From positions 248,001-312,000 of the forward strand of contig NZ_CP156891.1 in assembly GCF_019249795.2 (NCBI RefSeq): 64,000 nucleotides of DNA, in the 5' to 3' direction. The notes beneath the pieces were generated by a model, which made no database searches, was not told the origin of the DNA, and saw only the letters and a program-made list of their open reading frames with translations. This DNA comes from Segatella copri (GTDB lineage: Bacteria > Bacteroidota > Bacteroidia > Bacteroidales > Bacteroidaceae). A program made the translations under genes and the position numbers. Every line of letters starts with the position of its first letter. Position 1 is the stretch's first letter. This document shows, piece by piece, positions 44,328 to 53,140 of this stretch.

Positions 44328-44351
44328 AAAATAGAATAAATATTTTTTTAT

Positions 44352-45245
44352 ATGTCAACAAGACGAACGGCTTCTTCACAGAAAAAGAGTGCCATGACGA
44401 GAAAGAAAACTCCTCGGCGTGGCGGCTCCCGTGGTAGAAGGCGTTCGTCTTCTTTTTTGCAACGCTATCCCCGTTGGGCGTGGTGGATAGGCGGAACGGC
44501 GGTTATCGTGCTCTATGTCTTTCTGTTCTATCATTTCTTTGTAGGTCCTACTGGTTTCCGATGGCGTGCGCTTTATGGCGATGCTGAATATCCTGAAGGT
44601 TTCGAAATTCATGGAATCGACATTTCGCATTATCAGGGCAAGATAGACTGGGAACAGCTCAAGAATGCGATGATCAAGGGTTGTCCTGTGCGCTTCGTCA
44701 TCATCAAGAGTACGGAAGGTTCTTCACGGCTCGATGAGAATTTCCGCGAGAACTTTAATCAGGCTCGCGATTTCGGTTTCATCCGGGGTGTTTATCATTT
44801 CTGGAGCAATAAGTCGACGGCCCGCGAACAGGCTTATTATTTCCTAGACCAGGTTCATCTTACGGATGGCGATTTGCCTCCGGTACTGGATATTGAACAT
44901 AAGCCGGCAGATAAGAGTGTGGAGGATTTCCAGCGTGATGTGCTTACCTGGCTGCATATTGTAGAGGATAAGTATCATGTTAAACCTATCATCTACACCT
45001 ATTATAAATTCAAGGAGCAATATCTGAGTGCGCCTGTCTTCGAAGATTATCCTTACTGGATAGCCCACTATTATGTTGACAAGGTTCAGTATAAGGGCAA
45101 ATGGAAGTTCTGGCAGCATACGGATGTGGGCAAGTTGCCGGGCATTAAAGGCTACGTAGATTTCAATATTTACAACGGCAGTTATTATGAGCTCAAGCAG
45201 CTCTGCATAGGAAGCAATAATAATGAGAAGAAATTCATGGAATAA
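44352..45245 (+). CDS. GH25-family lysozyme, membrane-anchored
   Basis: 297 residues. A basic N-terminus (TRKKTPRRGGSRGRRR) precedes one membrane helix (about 48-66), so the enzyme faces the periplasm. GH25 core: GIDISHYQGKIDWEQL (catalytic Asp), VIIKSTEGS, GVYHFW, PPVLDIEH (catalytic Glu) and WQHTDVGKL near the end. Cleaves the MurNAc-GlcNAc bond of peptidoglycan; may act in wall growth or turnover. It follows pfp by 24 bp. Confidence 0.93.
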   Translation: MSTRRTASSQKKSAMTRKKTPRRGGSRGRRRSSSFLQRYPRWAWWIGGTAVIVLYVFLFYHFFVGPTGFRWRALYGDAEYPEGFEIHGIDISHYQGKIDWEQLKNAMIKGCPVRFVIIKSTEGSSRLDENFRENFNQARDFGFIRGVYHFWSNKSTAREQAYYFLDQVHLTDGDLPPVLDIEHKPADKSVEDFQRDVLTWLHIVEDKYHVKPIIYTYYKFKEQYLSAPVFEDYPYWIAHYYVDKVQYKGKWKFWQHTDVGKLPGIKGYVDFNIYNGSYYELKQLCIGSNNNEKKFME

Positions 45246-45286
45246 AGGTTGGACTTTTGGCAATATGCGAAAATCCAACCTTTATT
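45241..45286. terminator. Bidirectional terminator between the lysozyme and prmA genes
   Basis: Arms 45241-45257 and 45270-45286 (AATAAAGGTTGGA and complement, plus TTTT/AAAA), which include the lysozyme stop codon. Confidence 0.85.
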
Positions 45287-45356
45287 CGTATGTTTTAATC
45301 TGATATTTCTGATTTCAGATTTTTCGTTCTGAATGTTTAGAATCAGAAAAGAATCT

Positions 45357-46229
45357 TTATGAACCTAAAACAAGGCAGGCCCAATTGTTGTCAATCTGTC
45401 TGTTTATTTCATGCATTCCCAGTTCTTCTGCTTTCTCCAGGAGTACAGGAATATCTTCTTCGTAGAAGCCGCTCAGAACCAAGGTTCCGCCGATGTTCAT
45501 CACGCTACGGAAAGCGCGCATGTCGTCGAGCAGAATGTTGCGGTTGATGTTGGCTAGAACCAGGTCGAAAACGCCGCTGATGTGGTTGATTACCTGACTG
45601 TTGCCAAAGAGTACTTCCATGTTAGTTACGCCGTTGAGCACGGCATTATGCTTGGCATTTTCCACGCTCCACTCGTCAATATCGTAGCCTACCACGTCTT
45701 TCGCTCCGAGTTTTGAGCAGGTGAGGGCAAGGATTCCCGTACCCGTTCCGCAATCCAGGATGCGCTTGGTTCTGATAGGCATGTGGAGCAGCTGCGAAAT
45801 AATCATGCGTGTGGTTTCGTGGTTTCCTGTTCCGAACGCCAGTTTCGCCTCAATACCTATTTCTATCATGTCGGGTCTGTTGCTCGTATCGGGATAGAGT
45901 TCGGGATGTTTCGCATCGTAAATCACCACCTGGTTGTCCACATAAATTGGTTCGAATCCCTGTTCTTCCCATTCCTGGTTCCAATCCTTATCTTCTGCAT
46001 CTTTCACCTCGTAGGTAATTTTCGCATCCCCGATAGGGAAATCAGCAATATAGGCATCCAGCATCTCCTTGTCGAAGAGTTCTTTCTGCACATACGCTTC
46101 CAGTCCGGTTTCTGTTTCTTCAAAAGATTCAAATCCGGCTTCGGCTGCACCATCGGCAAGCAGATCCTGAGAGGCCTGCATCAAGTCGGCAGTCGTTTCA
46201 ATAGTGAATGTTGCTACTAAATATTTCAT
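45357..46229 (-). CDS. prmA: Ribosomal protein L11 methyltransferase
   Basis: 290 residues. N-terminal substrate-recognition domain (about 1-95), then the SAM-binding domain: FGTGNHETTRMI (the family marker), LDCGTGTGILAL (SAM loop), and LVLANINRNILL. Trimethylates ribosomal protein L11. Convergent with the lysozyme gene. Confidence 0.95.
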   Translation of the reverse strand: MKYLVATFTIETTADLMQASQDLLADGAAEAGFESFEETETGLEAYVQKELFDKEMLDAYIADFPIGDAKITYEVKDAEDKDWNQEWEEQGFEPIYVDNQVVIYDAKHPELYPDTSNRPDMIEIGIEAKLAFGTGNHETTRMIISQLLHMPIRTKRILDCGTGTGILALTCSKLGAKDVVGYDIDEWSVENAKHNAVLNGVTNMEVLFGNSQVINHISGVFDLVLANINRNILLDDMRAFRSVMNIGGTLVLSGFYEEDIPVLLEKAEELGMHEINRQIDNNWACLVLGS

Positions 46230-46356
46230 ATTTAATTTGTATTAATTTCTTGTCTAAAAACGCCTTCGAATGTTCAAAAAAGCTAGATTTGTTTTAAATC
46301 TTCTGCAAAATTATAAAAAAATAGGGGAAAACCTACAATTATTTAGGGAAATTCTG

Positions 46357-46387
46357 TATTTTTGCATAAAGATAAGCAATATTTTTG
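46357..46387 (+). promoter_or_regulatory. Two -7-like promoter boxes before the Trp/Tyr/Gly-rich gene
   Basis: TATTTTTG at 46357-46364 and again at 46380-46387, about 115-140 bp before the ATG at 46500. Confidence 0.5.
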
Positions 46388-46499
46388 CATCCAGATTATT
46401 ATATAATCAGAAAAGGGCTCTTTCTGGAGTATTTTTCCTGATGGTTTATGATGGATCTGGAAAGAGAAAAATGGAAAAAAATAAATAGGAGAACAGAAT

Positions 46500-47489
46500 A
46501 TGAAAAGAAAGTATCTTCTTGCAGTCCTTATCGCAGCTGCGATGCCACTCACTTCGATGGCACAGGACGATGACCTCTACTTCAATCCGAAGAAGGAGGC
46601 CAAAGAAAAGGCTGAAAGACGGGCTCTGCTCCAGCGCCAGTATGCTGAACAGCGGGCACGTAGAGATAGTGTTTATCGGCTGTTTTGGAGCGGAAGCGAC
46701 CGTTCGGTAGATGAATACAATCGAGGCGGCAGAATCTTCAGCCATTATGAGAATGTAGGGAAAGATTCCCTGGGCAACGACATTATCCAGTTCCATGTGG
46801 GCAAGGGTGTGGCGCCAGATAGCATTTATGATGATGCTTACTTCGCCCAGAAGTATGCTGACAGGGATGAGGATTTCGTACGCACACGCGAGATGAGCCG
46901 ATGGGACGGATTCTATGATCCATGGTTCTACGATTATTATGGTTACGGTCCTTACTACTGGCGCAGCCGCATGTGGGGCTGGCACAATCCTTGGCGCTAC
47001 GGCTATTATGCCGGCTGGTATGATCCTTGGTTCGACCCTTGGTACGATCCTTGGTATTATGGTTACTGCGGCTGGTATGGTGGCTGGTATGACCCTTGGT
47101 ATTATGGCTGGGGCGGCTACTACAATCCTTGGTATTGGGGCGGTCCGATAATCGGACATGTTAGCTATGGTGGACGCAATTCGGGCGGTTATGCAGGAAG
47201 CAGAACTTATCGTTATAATGGCGATAAAGGCTATGCTGGCAACAGTACTTACCGAAGCAACAGAAACCGCAATTTCGGCGGTCGCATCAACGATAATGGC
47301 CGTTACAATAGCGTTCGTAACAATAATACCAACAACTTCGACCGCAGCAACTTTGGCGGATTCGGAAACCGTAGTGGAGCCAGCTTCGGAGGCGGAACGC
47401 ATTCCGGTGGCGGAAGCTTTGGCGGAGGAGGCGGTAGCTTCGGAGGCGGCAGTCGCTCAGGTGGCGGCGGCTTTGGCGGAAGAAGATAG
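46500..47489 (+). CDS. Exported low-complexity protein with WYDPW repeats
   Basis: 329 residues. Signal peptide ends near TSMAQ. Residues about 22-140 are charged and helical, with an early RRALLQRQYAEQRARRDSVY. Residues about 140-220 are a dense Trp/Tyr/Gly tract with repeated units such as GWYDPW, YDPWY and YGYGPYYW. The rest is Asn/Arg/Gly-rich and ends in Gly/Ser repeats (GGGSFGGGSRSGGG). The composition suggests a surface, adhesive or matrix protein, or an envelope scaffold; no family recognised. A long open frame on the opposite strand is a by-product of the repeats. Confidence 0.85.
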   Translation: MKRKYLLAVLIAAAMPLTSMAQDDDLYFNPKKEAKEKAERRALLQRQYAEQRARRDSVYRLFWSGSDRSVDEYNRGGRIFSHYENVGKDSLGNDIIQFHVGKGVAPDSIYDDAYFAQKYADRDEDFVRTREMSRWDGFYDPWFYDYYGYGPYYWRSRMWGWHNPWRYGYYAGWYDPWFDPWYDPWYYGYCGWYGGWYDPWYYGWGGYYNPWYWGGPIIGHVSYGGRNSGGYAGSRTYRYNGDKGYAGNSTYRSNRNRNFGGRINDNGRYNSVRNNNTNNFDRSNFGGFGNRSGASFGGGTHSGGGSFGGGGGSFGGGSRSGGGGFGGRR

Positions 47490-47580
47490 TCGCTTTTAAA
47501 GTTTATGGTTAATAGTTTATAGCTTGGGCCTTTGTTCTGAGGATGAAGACCTTAAGAATTAAGTAAAGAATTAAGAGATT

Positions 47581-49176
47581 ATGAAGAATTTAAAATATTT
47601 ATTCCTGGCTTCATTGGGACTCATGTCAGCCCCAATGTTGGCTCAGGAAACTTATCAGGATACTAAGTTTGCAGAAAATTCCCTCACGGGTACTGCACGC
47701 TATGTAGGTATGGGTGGAGCTATGGAAGCCTTGGGCGCAGATATTTCTACCATTTCCAGCAACCCTGCCGGTTTGGGTCTGTTCAGAAAGAGCATGGCAA
47801 GTTTCTCAGCTGGCGTTGTGGCTCAGCCTGGAGCTGATACGGAACTCAATTTCGATAAAACTCCTTTTGGCTTCGACGGAAAAAAATCGGTTCCTAGTTT
47901 CGACCAGATTGGTTTCGTTTGGGCTGCTACAAATGGCGATTCGAATGTAAAGCTCAACTTCGGTTTCAACTATCACAAGAGCACAAATTTCTCTCAGATT
48001 CTTTCTGCTGCCAATTATCTCAACGGAGCATCTCAAACCAAATGGGCTTCTGCCAAGACGGCTTACGCTAACAAATTGGATGAGCAGCACAAAGGAGATG
48101 GCGATCTGGTTTGGAATGCGGTAGATGCTAACTATAATAAGTTGATGGGCAAAGACGAGGAAGGAAACCAGATGACCTACGATGGCCGTTCGTTCCTCTT
48201 TGGCCAGTATCAGAAGGGCTACATAGGCGAATATGATTTCAATATTAGCGTGGGCTTCAACGACCGCGTATGGTTGGGTTTCACCTTGGGCATTCATGAT
48301 GTTCATTACCGCAGCAATTCTGTTTATACAGAGAATTATGTGGCTGATAAGGAGGCTTACGGAACAGCTTGGGAAAACCAGCGTATCACGGGTACGGGTT
48401 ATGATGCAAAACTGGGTATTATCTTCCGTCCGGTAGAAGATTCTCCTTTCCGTATTGGTGCTTATGTCAATTCGCCAGTATTTTATGATTTGTCGATGGA
48501 TGGAACAGCTGACCTGGAACTCGTTGACAAGAACATAACAGACGAAAACGGCAATTATGCTGAGGCTAGCAATACGAACAGTTCAAGTCTCGATTATCGT
48601 CTGAATACGGCTTGGAAGACGGGTATCAGCTTAGGTCACACCATCGGCGGCAATCTTGCCCTGGGTGCTACTTACGAGTATGCATGGTACAATCACATGG
48701 ATAATCGTGTGAAGGATGGCGGTTATTATGATGGTTATTGGGACGAATATTATGAAACCAGTTCAAGCGATGACCTCATGAATGATCATACCAAGCAGTC
48801 GTTGCAGGGCGTGAGCACGCTGAAGCTGGGTCTGGAATACAAGCCTGTCAGTATGTTGGCGCTCCGCCTGGGTTATAATTACGTTTCTCCGATGTTCAAG
48901 GAGAGCGCAGACCGTGACCAGACAATCCCTTCTCAGGGAACAATCTACGCCACCTCTACAGATTATACCAACTGGAAGGCGACTAACCGATTTACAGCCG
49001 GCGTAGGTTTCAACTACGAGAAGCTGTCTATTGATGTGGCTTACCAGTACAGTTGTCAGAATGGTGACTTCTATCCATTTGCAGCCTGGGAGGAGCTTGG
49101 TGCGAATGCAGCTCCTGCAACCAAGGTTGACAACAAACGCCACCAGTTGCTGATGACCGTTGGCTATAGGTTCTAA
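47581..49176 (+). CDS. OmpP1/FadL-family outer-membrane transport protein
   Basis: 531 residues with a signal peptide ending near MLAQE. The start of the mature part (GTARYVGMGGAMEALGADISTISSNPAGLGLFR) is the FadL/OmpP1/TodX signature: the N-terminal hatch with the NPAGL motif. The rest has alternating beta strands and a C-terminal strand ending in GYRF, as in outer-membrane barrels. Probably moves hydrophobic compounds across the outer membrane. It follows the WYDPW protein by 91 bp. Confidence 0.93.
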   Translation: MKNLKYLFLASLGLMSAPMLAQETYQDTKFAENSLTGTARYVGMGGAMEALGADISTISSNPAGLGLFRKSMASFSAGVVAQPGADTELNFDKTPFGFDGKKSVPSFDQIGFVWAATNGDSNVKLNFGFNYHKSTNFSQILSAANYLNGASQTKWASAKTAYANKLDEQHKGDGDLVWNAVDANYNKLMGKDEEGNQMTYDGRSFLFGQYQKGYIGEYDFNISVGFNDRVWLGFTLGIHDVHYRSNSVYTENYVADKEAYGTAWENQRITGTGYDAKLGIIFRPVEDSPFRIGAYVNSPVFYDLSMDGTADLELVDKNITDENGNYAEASNTNSSSLDYRLNTAWKTGISLGHTIGGNLALGATYEYAWYNHMDNRVKDGGYYDGYWDEYYETSSSDDLMNDHTKQSLQGVSTLKLGLEYKPVSMLALRLGYNYVSPMFKESADRDQTIPSQGTIYATSTDYTNWKATNRFTAGVGFNYEKLSIDVAYQYSCQNGDFYPFAAWEELGANAAPATKVDNKRHQLLMTVGYRF

Positions 49177-49260
49177 AATGTGAAGGTAGGGGAGTTATTG
49201 ATTAAATAATGTGAAATCCCGATAAAAAAGCCCACACTTGAGAAAAAAGTTGGGAAAAAG

Positions 49261-49292
49261 TTTGGCGGTTTCATATAAAAGCCCTATCTTTG
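49261..49292 (+). promoter_or_regulatory. Strong Bacteroidota-type promoter with no downstream gene
   Basis: TTTG at 49261-49264, 20-bp spacer, TATCTTTG at 49285-49292. The next plus-strand gene is over 3 kb away; a terminator follows at 49422-49454. Confidence 0.8.
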
Positions 49293-49298
49293 CAATCA

Positions 49299-49454
49299 AG
49301 AAATCGGGATGATTTCGTGTCATAGATTAGGTTTTTAGATTAAAGGTGTTATTCACCTTATTTTCTAGGATTAAAAAATATTAGTTTTTTTAGTGGTTAA
49401 TTTAGTTTTAGTAAGTATGTTTAGGGTCTGTTGTGAAACAGGCCCTATTTTTTT
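49299..49454 (+). ncRNA. Candidate small RNA of about 156 nt
   Basis: The stretch has a consensus promoter, no plausible open frame, an internal hairpin AAGGTG/CACCTT (about 49344-49362), ATTAG-rich single-stranded parts, and a terminator hairpin (49422-49432 with 49437-49447) followed by TTTTTTT. It lies between the convergent OmpP1 and dsbD genes. I do not recognise it as 6S or any other named family. Confidence 0.65.
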
Positions 49455-49465
49455 GTGTCTTTACC

Positions 49466-49512
49466 AAAAAAATCCCCCAACAGGATGGCTTGGAAACCAT
49501 ACCTGTCGGGGG
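49466..49512 (-). terminator. Terminator of dsbD
   Basis: CCCCCAACAGG (49474-49484) pairs with CCTGTCGGGGG (49502-49512) apart from one mismatch; the A-run at 49466-49471 is the T-run on the minus strand. Confidence 0.85.
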
Positions 49513-49583
49513 AAGTAATAATCCTAAATAAATCTACCTTGAATAAACTAATACCGGCCTTATTTGAACTATTAAATCATATA

Positions 49584-51677
49584 TTATTTGTTTCTGTAAT
49601 TATCAAGACCCTTGTTCAGGAAGTCGAGATAAGCACTAACATCTTCTTTGAAACTGAAGGCTGCTGCAAGAGGATTGCCATCGTTGTCAATAGCCACATA
49701 GAATGGCTGGGCATTAGCTCCAAACTTGCTTGCCTGCAGATAACTCCACTTGTCGCCAACGGTTCTCAGGGTGCGCTTCTCGCCATTAAACGTTACCTCC
49801 ATAGGCTCAGCAAGAGGAGTCTTGTCATCTACATAAAGTGAGATGAGAACATAATCCTTTGTCAGCTTATCGGCAACCGATGGATCTGTCCAGACAGAAG
49901 CCTCCATCTTGCGGCAGTTTACACAACCATAACCCGTGAAATCAAGCAATACCGGTTTGCCGGAAGCCTTGGCAGCAGCCATTCCCAACTCATAATCCTT
50001 ATAAGCAGGCTCTACGGTCTTGGTGTTGAGGTTGAAGTCCTGTGTATTAATAGGTGGAGCAAATGCGCTCACAGCCTTGCAAGGAGCACCCCAGAGACCT
50101 GGAATCATGTAAACCGAGAATGCCAAAGAACAGAGACCCAACATGATGCAGGCTACAGGCATAGGCTTGTTGATGTCGCCTCCGATTGCATCAACCTGGA
50201 ACTTCAGCTTGCCGATGAGATAGAGACCCAACAGACCGAAGATGACAATCCAGAGAGAGAGGAATACCTCGCGGTCCATGATGTGCCAGCCGTAAGCCAG
50301 ATCGGCTACAGAGAGGAACTTCAGAGAGAAGGCAAGCTCGATGAAGCCGAGCACAATCTTGATGGTCTCCATCCAAGAACCCGACTTAGGAGCCGACTTC
50401 AACCATGATGGGAAGAGGGCGAAGAGGGTGAATGGGAGCGCCAGAGCAAGCGCAAAACCGAACATTCCTACGGTAGGAGCGAGCCAGTCGCCGGATGTAA
50501 CGGTCTGAACCAGCAGCAAACCGATGATAGGAGCTGTACATGAGAAGCTGACCAATACCAGGGTAAAAGCCATCAGGAAGATAGAAATCATACCCGTGGT
50601 GCTGGAAGCCTTGTTGTCTACCGCATTTCCCCAACTGTCAGGCAATTTGATTTCAAACCAACCGAAGAACGAGAAGGCGAAAACGGCAAGCAGGAGGAAG
50701 AGGATGATGTTGAATACGGCACTTGTGCTGAGCGCATTCAGGGTGCTAGGACCAGCGATGGCTGTTACGGCAAGACCCAAAACCAGATAGATGACTACGA
50801 TGCTCAAACCATAAGTAATCGCATCGCGGATACCTTTCTTCTTATCGTTCTTAGCACGCTTCAGGAAGAAACTTACGGTCATCGGGATAATAGGCCAGAT
50901 GCAAGGCATGACGAGCGCAAGCAGACCGCCCACAAAACCGATGAAGAAGATGTAGAAGAGCGAATGGTTGGCGATGTCGTTAGCTCCGCCAAAAGCCTGA
51001 AGTTCTTTAACAACCGGTTTCCATAAGTCCTTGACGTTCAGATTTTCCATAGCAGATGCCAAAGCTGCGGAATCTACGGGCTGAGTAGCGCTATCGGTCT
51101 GAGCCAGGGTAGCGGCCTTGGCAAGCGAATCGGCCTTCATCTTGGCAGCAAGGGCAGGATCAATCGCCTTCGCATCCTTTGCATTCAGAGCATCTTTTGC
51201 CCCAGCTGCAGGAGTATCAACGGCTGGCGATTTACCACTCTGCTTAAATGCTGCCTCGCTTGGTGGCAGACAGTTCTGGTCGTTGCAGGCGCCATACTCC
51301 AGATAGGCATCAATATGATAATTAGGTTGGGTAAACTTCACCTTCTGTACAAAGGTAACGCTACCTTCAAAATAACGGAGTTTCATCTCGAAGAGAGGGT
51401 CGAACTTTGCAATCTCTCTGCCACGTGGCTGAAGTTTGCCTACGAGCTCAGCTCCTTCAAGCTTATTTACGTTAAACGAAGCTGAAATAGGTCCGTCGCC
51501 TCCCAAACCGGTAGAGTAGACATGCCATCCCGGTTGGATTTTTCCGCTAAACACGATTTCGGCCACAGCACTTCCGTCTGTTTTCAGCGAGCTGGTGAAC
51601 TTCACAGGGTTCATCATCTGCGCCTGAGCCAGCATTACTACAAGGAGTAATTGAAAGATTAAAAATACTTTTTTCAT
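49584..51677 (-). CDS. dsbD: Thiol:disulfide interchange protein DsbD
   Basis: 697 residues. The signal peptide ends near QAQ; the periplasmic alpha domain (about 20-135) has a Cys pair in EYGACNDQNCLPP; a linker rich in Ala/Asp/Lys follows; eight or so membrane helices (about 230-540) form the CcdA-like core, with Cys in VMPCIWP and SCTAPIIG; and the C-terminal thioredoxin-like domain has the GCVNCRK active site near 585. Moves electrons from cytosolic thioredoxin to periplasmic disulfides. A minus-strand -7 box is at 51701-51708. Confidence 0.96.
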   Translation of the reverse strand: MKKVFLIFQLLLVVMLAQAQMMNPVKFTSSLKTDGSAVAEIVFSGKIQPGWHVYSTGLGGDGPISASFNVNKLEGAELVGKLQPRGREIAKFDPLFEMKLRYFEGSVTFVQKVKFTQPNYHIDAYLEYGACNDQNCLPPSEAAFKQSGKSPAVDTPAAGAKDALNAKDAKAIDPALAAKMKADSLAKAATLAQTDSATQPVDSAALASAMENLNVKDLWKPVVKELQAFGGANDIANHSLFYIFFIGFVGGLLALVMPCIWPIIPMTVSFFLKRAKNDKKKGIRDAITYGLSIVVIYLVLGLAVTAIAGPSTLNALSTSAVFNIILFLLLAVFAFSFFGWFEIKLPDSWGNAVDNKASSTTGMISIFLMAFTLVLVSFSCTAPIIGLLLVQTVTSGDWLAPTVGMFGFALALALPFTLFALFPSWLKSAPKSGSWMETIKIVLGFIELAFSLKFLSVADLAYGWHIMDREVFLSLWIVIFGLLGLYLIGKLKFQVDAIGGDINKPMPVACIMLGLCSLAFSVYMIPGLWGAPCKAVSAFAPPINTQDFNLNTKTVEPAYKDYELGMAAAKASGKPVLLDFTGYGCVNCRKMEASVWTDPSVADKLTKDYVLISLYVDDKTPLAEPMEVTFNGEKRTLRTVGDKWSYLQASKFGANAQPFYVAIDNDGNPLAAAFSFKEDVSAYLDFLNKGLDNYRNK

Positions 51678-52258
51678 TTCTGTTTTTTAATTTTATGTTG
51701 CAAAGTTACTAAAAACTAATCATATTACGTATTCAGATGGCTTTAAGGGTACTCGGTTTTAATTTTTTTAAGAAAAAATGCTAATTTTCTCAGTTTTACT
51801 TGGCTATTTCGTACTTTTAATGTAAACTTTGCCGACAGAATAAAGCAATCCTAAAATTTTGAAACAGAATAAAATGGCAAAGAAGAAACTATACTTGTTT
51901 CCGTGCTTTCTTCTTTTTGATTGAAATGAGAATTAATCTCAGAACAGGCAGAAAGGAAGTAATGATCAGAAAGGGGTGAACCGGTTCCATTTCCAAATTT
52001 CACCTCTTTCTTTTTCTCATAACGCCTATTTACCATAATACCGGTTAGAATTAAAAAGAGGAAAGTAAAAAAAAGGAGGAAATATTCCGTTGTCAGCCAC
52101 TCATGATTTCATTCCGATTTTTTTCATTTTCTTCATTTCAAAATTCTCCCTTTACATGATATTCAGGTTCCTGCAGTTTTCCTGCACTAAATAGCACATT
52201 TTTGATAAACCGCCAAGAAAAATGCTCAAAAAACTTTGCTTATTCAAAATAATAATCT
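51678..52258. other. 581-bp intergenic region; dsbD promoter and a possible small RNA
   Basis: The dsbD promoter box (minus-strand TAACTTTG, 51701-51708) is at the left. A hairpin at 51969-51980/51999-52010 followed by a T-rich stretch could end a plus-strand transcript that starts near 51835 after a poor promoter (TAAACTTTG); the interval holds only a 16-codon frame at 51874-51924. The rest, 52020-52258, shows nothing recognisable. Confidence 0.5.
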
Positions 52259-52266
52259 TAACTTTG

Positions 52267-52601
52267 CGGCATAATTCTAAGGTGATAGCCTATCAGCTGA
52301 TTGGCTTTGTGAAGGATGAGAATATCGAGATGGTACAGTTTCATCAATCCTACAGCTATGAGGATTTCGTGCAGGGCATCCGTCCTTCTGAGGAGGGCGG
52401 CTTTGAACGGAGGAATGGCATTTGAGGGAGAACGGGTTCCCGAGGTTGTATAAGCCTTGCGGGGAGAGCTTTTATGCCTGTTCTGAGGGGCTGCTGCTTC
52501 AGATTAGCCCCTGGGATTACCATATGGAGAAGAAGACTATTACCAGGGAGCAATGCCTGGAACTGAATGAGATGGCGGAAAGGATTGCGGAATGGAGATA
52601 G
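52267..52601 (+). pseudogene. Remnant of an McrB-type restriction ATPase gene and an adjacent broken frame
   Basis: The first frame encodes DENIEMVQFHQSYSYEDFVQ followed by GIRPSEEGGFERRNG, which matches the region of McrB AAA+ proteins with the QFHPSYSYEDFVEGIRP pattern, but the Walker A part before it is missing and the frame stops at 52425. A second frame runs on to the stop at 52599-52601 (ISPWDYHMEKKTITREQCLE and so on) without a start. A TAACTTTG box at 52259-52266 precedes it. This looks like a decayed type IV restriction gene. Confidence 0.65.
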
Positions 52602-52909
52602 GGAAAATGGAGGCGCTTGGAGAGGAGGCTGGGTGGAAAAGAGAGGATAAAGGGGGACAAGCGATGGAATCGCTTGGAACGGGGGCGAGAGAGGAAAGAT
52701 TGGAGGCGAAGGAAAGAGTGGAAAATAGGAAGGAGAAAAGGAGCTTCTTTATTAAAAGCTGCACAAAAAAGGGCGAAATCTAGATTTTTTGTTACGAATA
52801 ATGTTAAAAATGTTACATTTTAATGCTAATAGGAATTTATTTTGTAACTTTGTACTCCGGACGGCCGTAATAACTAAATTCAGCTTTCCAAAAATCTAAA
52901 TACCAAACA
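52602..52909 (+). other. 308-bp purine-rich intergenic stretch with a promoter at its end
   Basis: A strongly purine-biased plus strand (52602-52740, GGA/GAA-rich) without a convincing gene, then an AT-rich part with a TAACTTTG -7 box at 52845-52852 serving the three-gene cassette. Confidence 0.55.
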
Positions 52910-53140
52910 ATGGGAGATTTAATAAAAATAGTTGGGGTACAATATGCAGTAAATTCTAACCACGTAAAAGGTGAGGATATGACTGCACAAGAACAACAAA
53001 AAACAATAGAATTTCTGACCATGCTGGACAGAAAGCACCCCTATGTTTCGGTAAAACCCGAACCTACTAACGAAACTGATGAAGAAGCTTTTGTTGCGCG
53101 CGTTGCGAGTCGGAAGGCAGGCATATGGCGAATGAACTAG
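52910..53140 (+). CDS. HIRAN-like small protein, first gene of an unknown cassette
   Basis: 76 residues. LIKIVGVQYAVNSN at the start, then YVSVKPEPTNETDEEAFVAR. The spacing matches the HIRAN domain pattern (a GV/GT strand, then V-x-L-x-x-E-P-x-N-x-x-D-x-x-A). HIRAN domains bind DNA 3' ends in some helicases. The usual C-terminal GYVP strand is replaced by AGIWRMN and the protein ends, so it may be truncated. Its last 16 bases overlap the next gene in another frame, which suggests translational coupling. The HIRAN reading is inferred. Confidence 0.55.
   Translation: MGDLIKIVGVQYAVNSNHVKGEDMTAQEQQKTIEFLTMLDRKHPYVSVKPEPTNETDEEAFVARVASRKAGIWRMN

Noticed and set aside
45945..45962. GGTTCGAATCCC, like the T-loop of a tRNA
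   Set aside because: It is inside the prmA coding sequence and no cloverleaf can be built around it.
46270..46488. 72-codon plus-strand frame upstream of the WYDPW gene
   Set aside because: It contains both promoter boxes for the next gene and has an AT-driven composition.
46446..47402. 318-codon open frame on the minus strand over the WYDPW gene, rich in Ala, Ile and Val
   Set aside because: It is the reverse reading of a repetitive plus-strand gene that has a signal peptide and promoter boxes; the composition follows from the repeats.
52592..52823. Two overlapping purine-rich plus-strand frames (63 and 68 codons)
   Set aside because: Very biased Glu/Lys/Arg composition in several frames at once, no promoter, no domain; typical of a purine-rich non-coding stretch.
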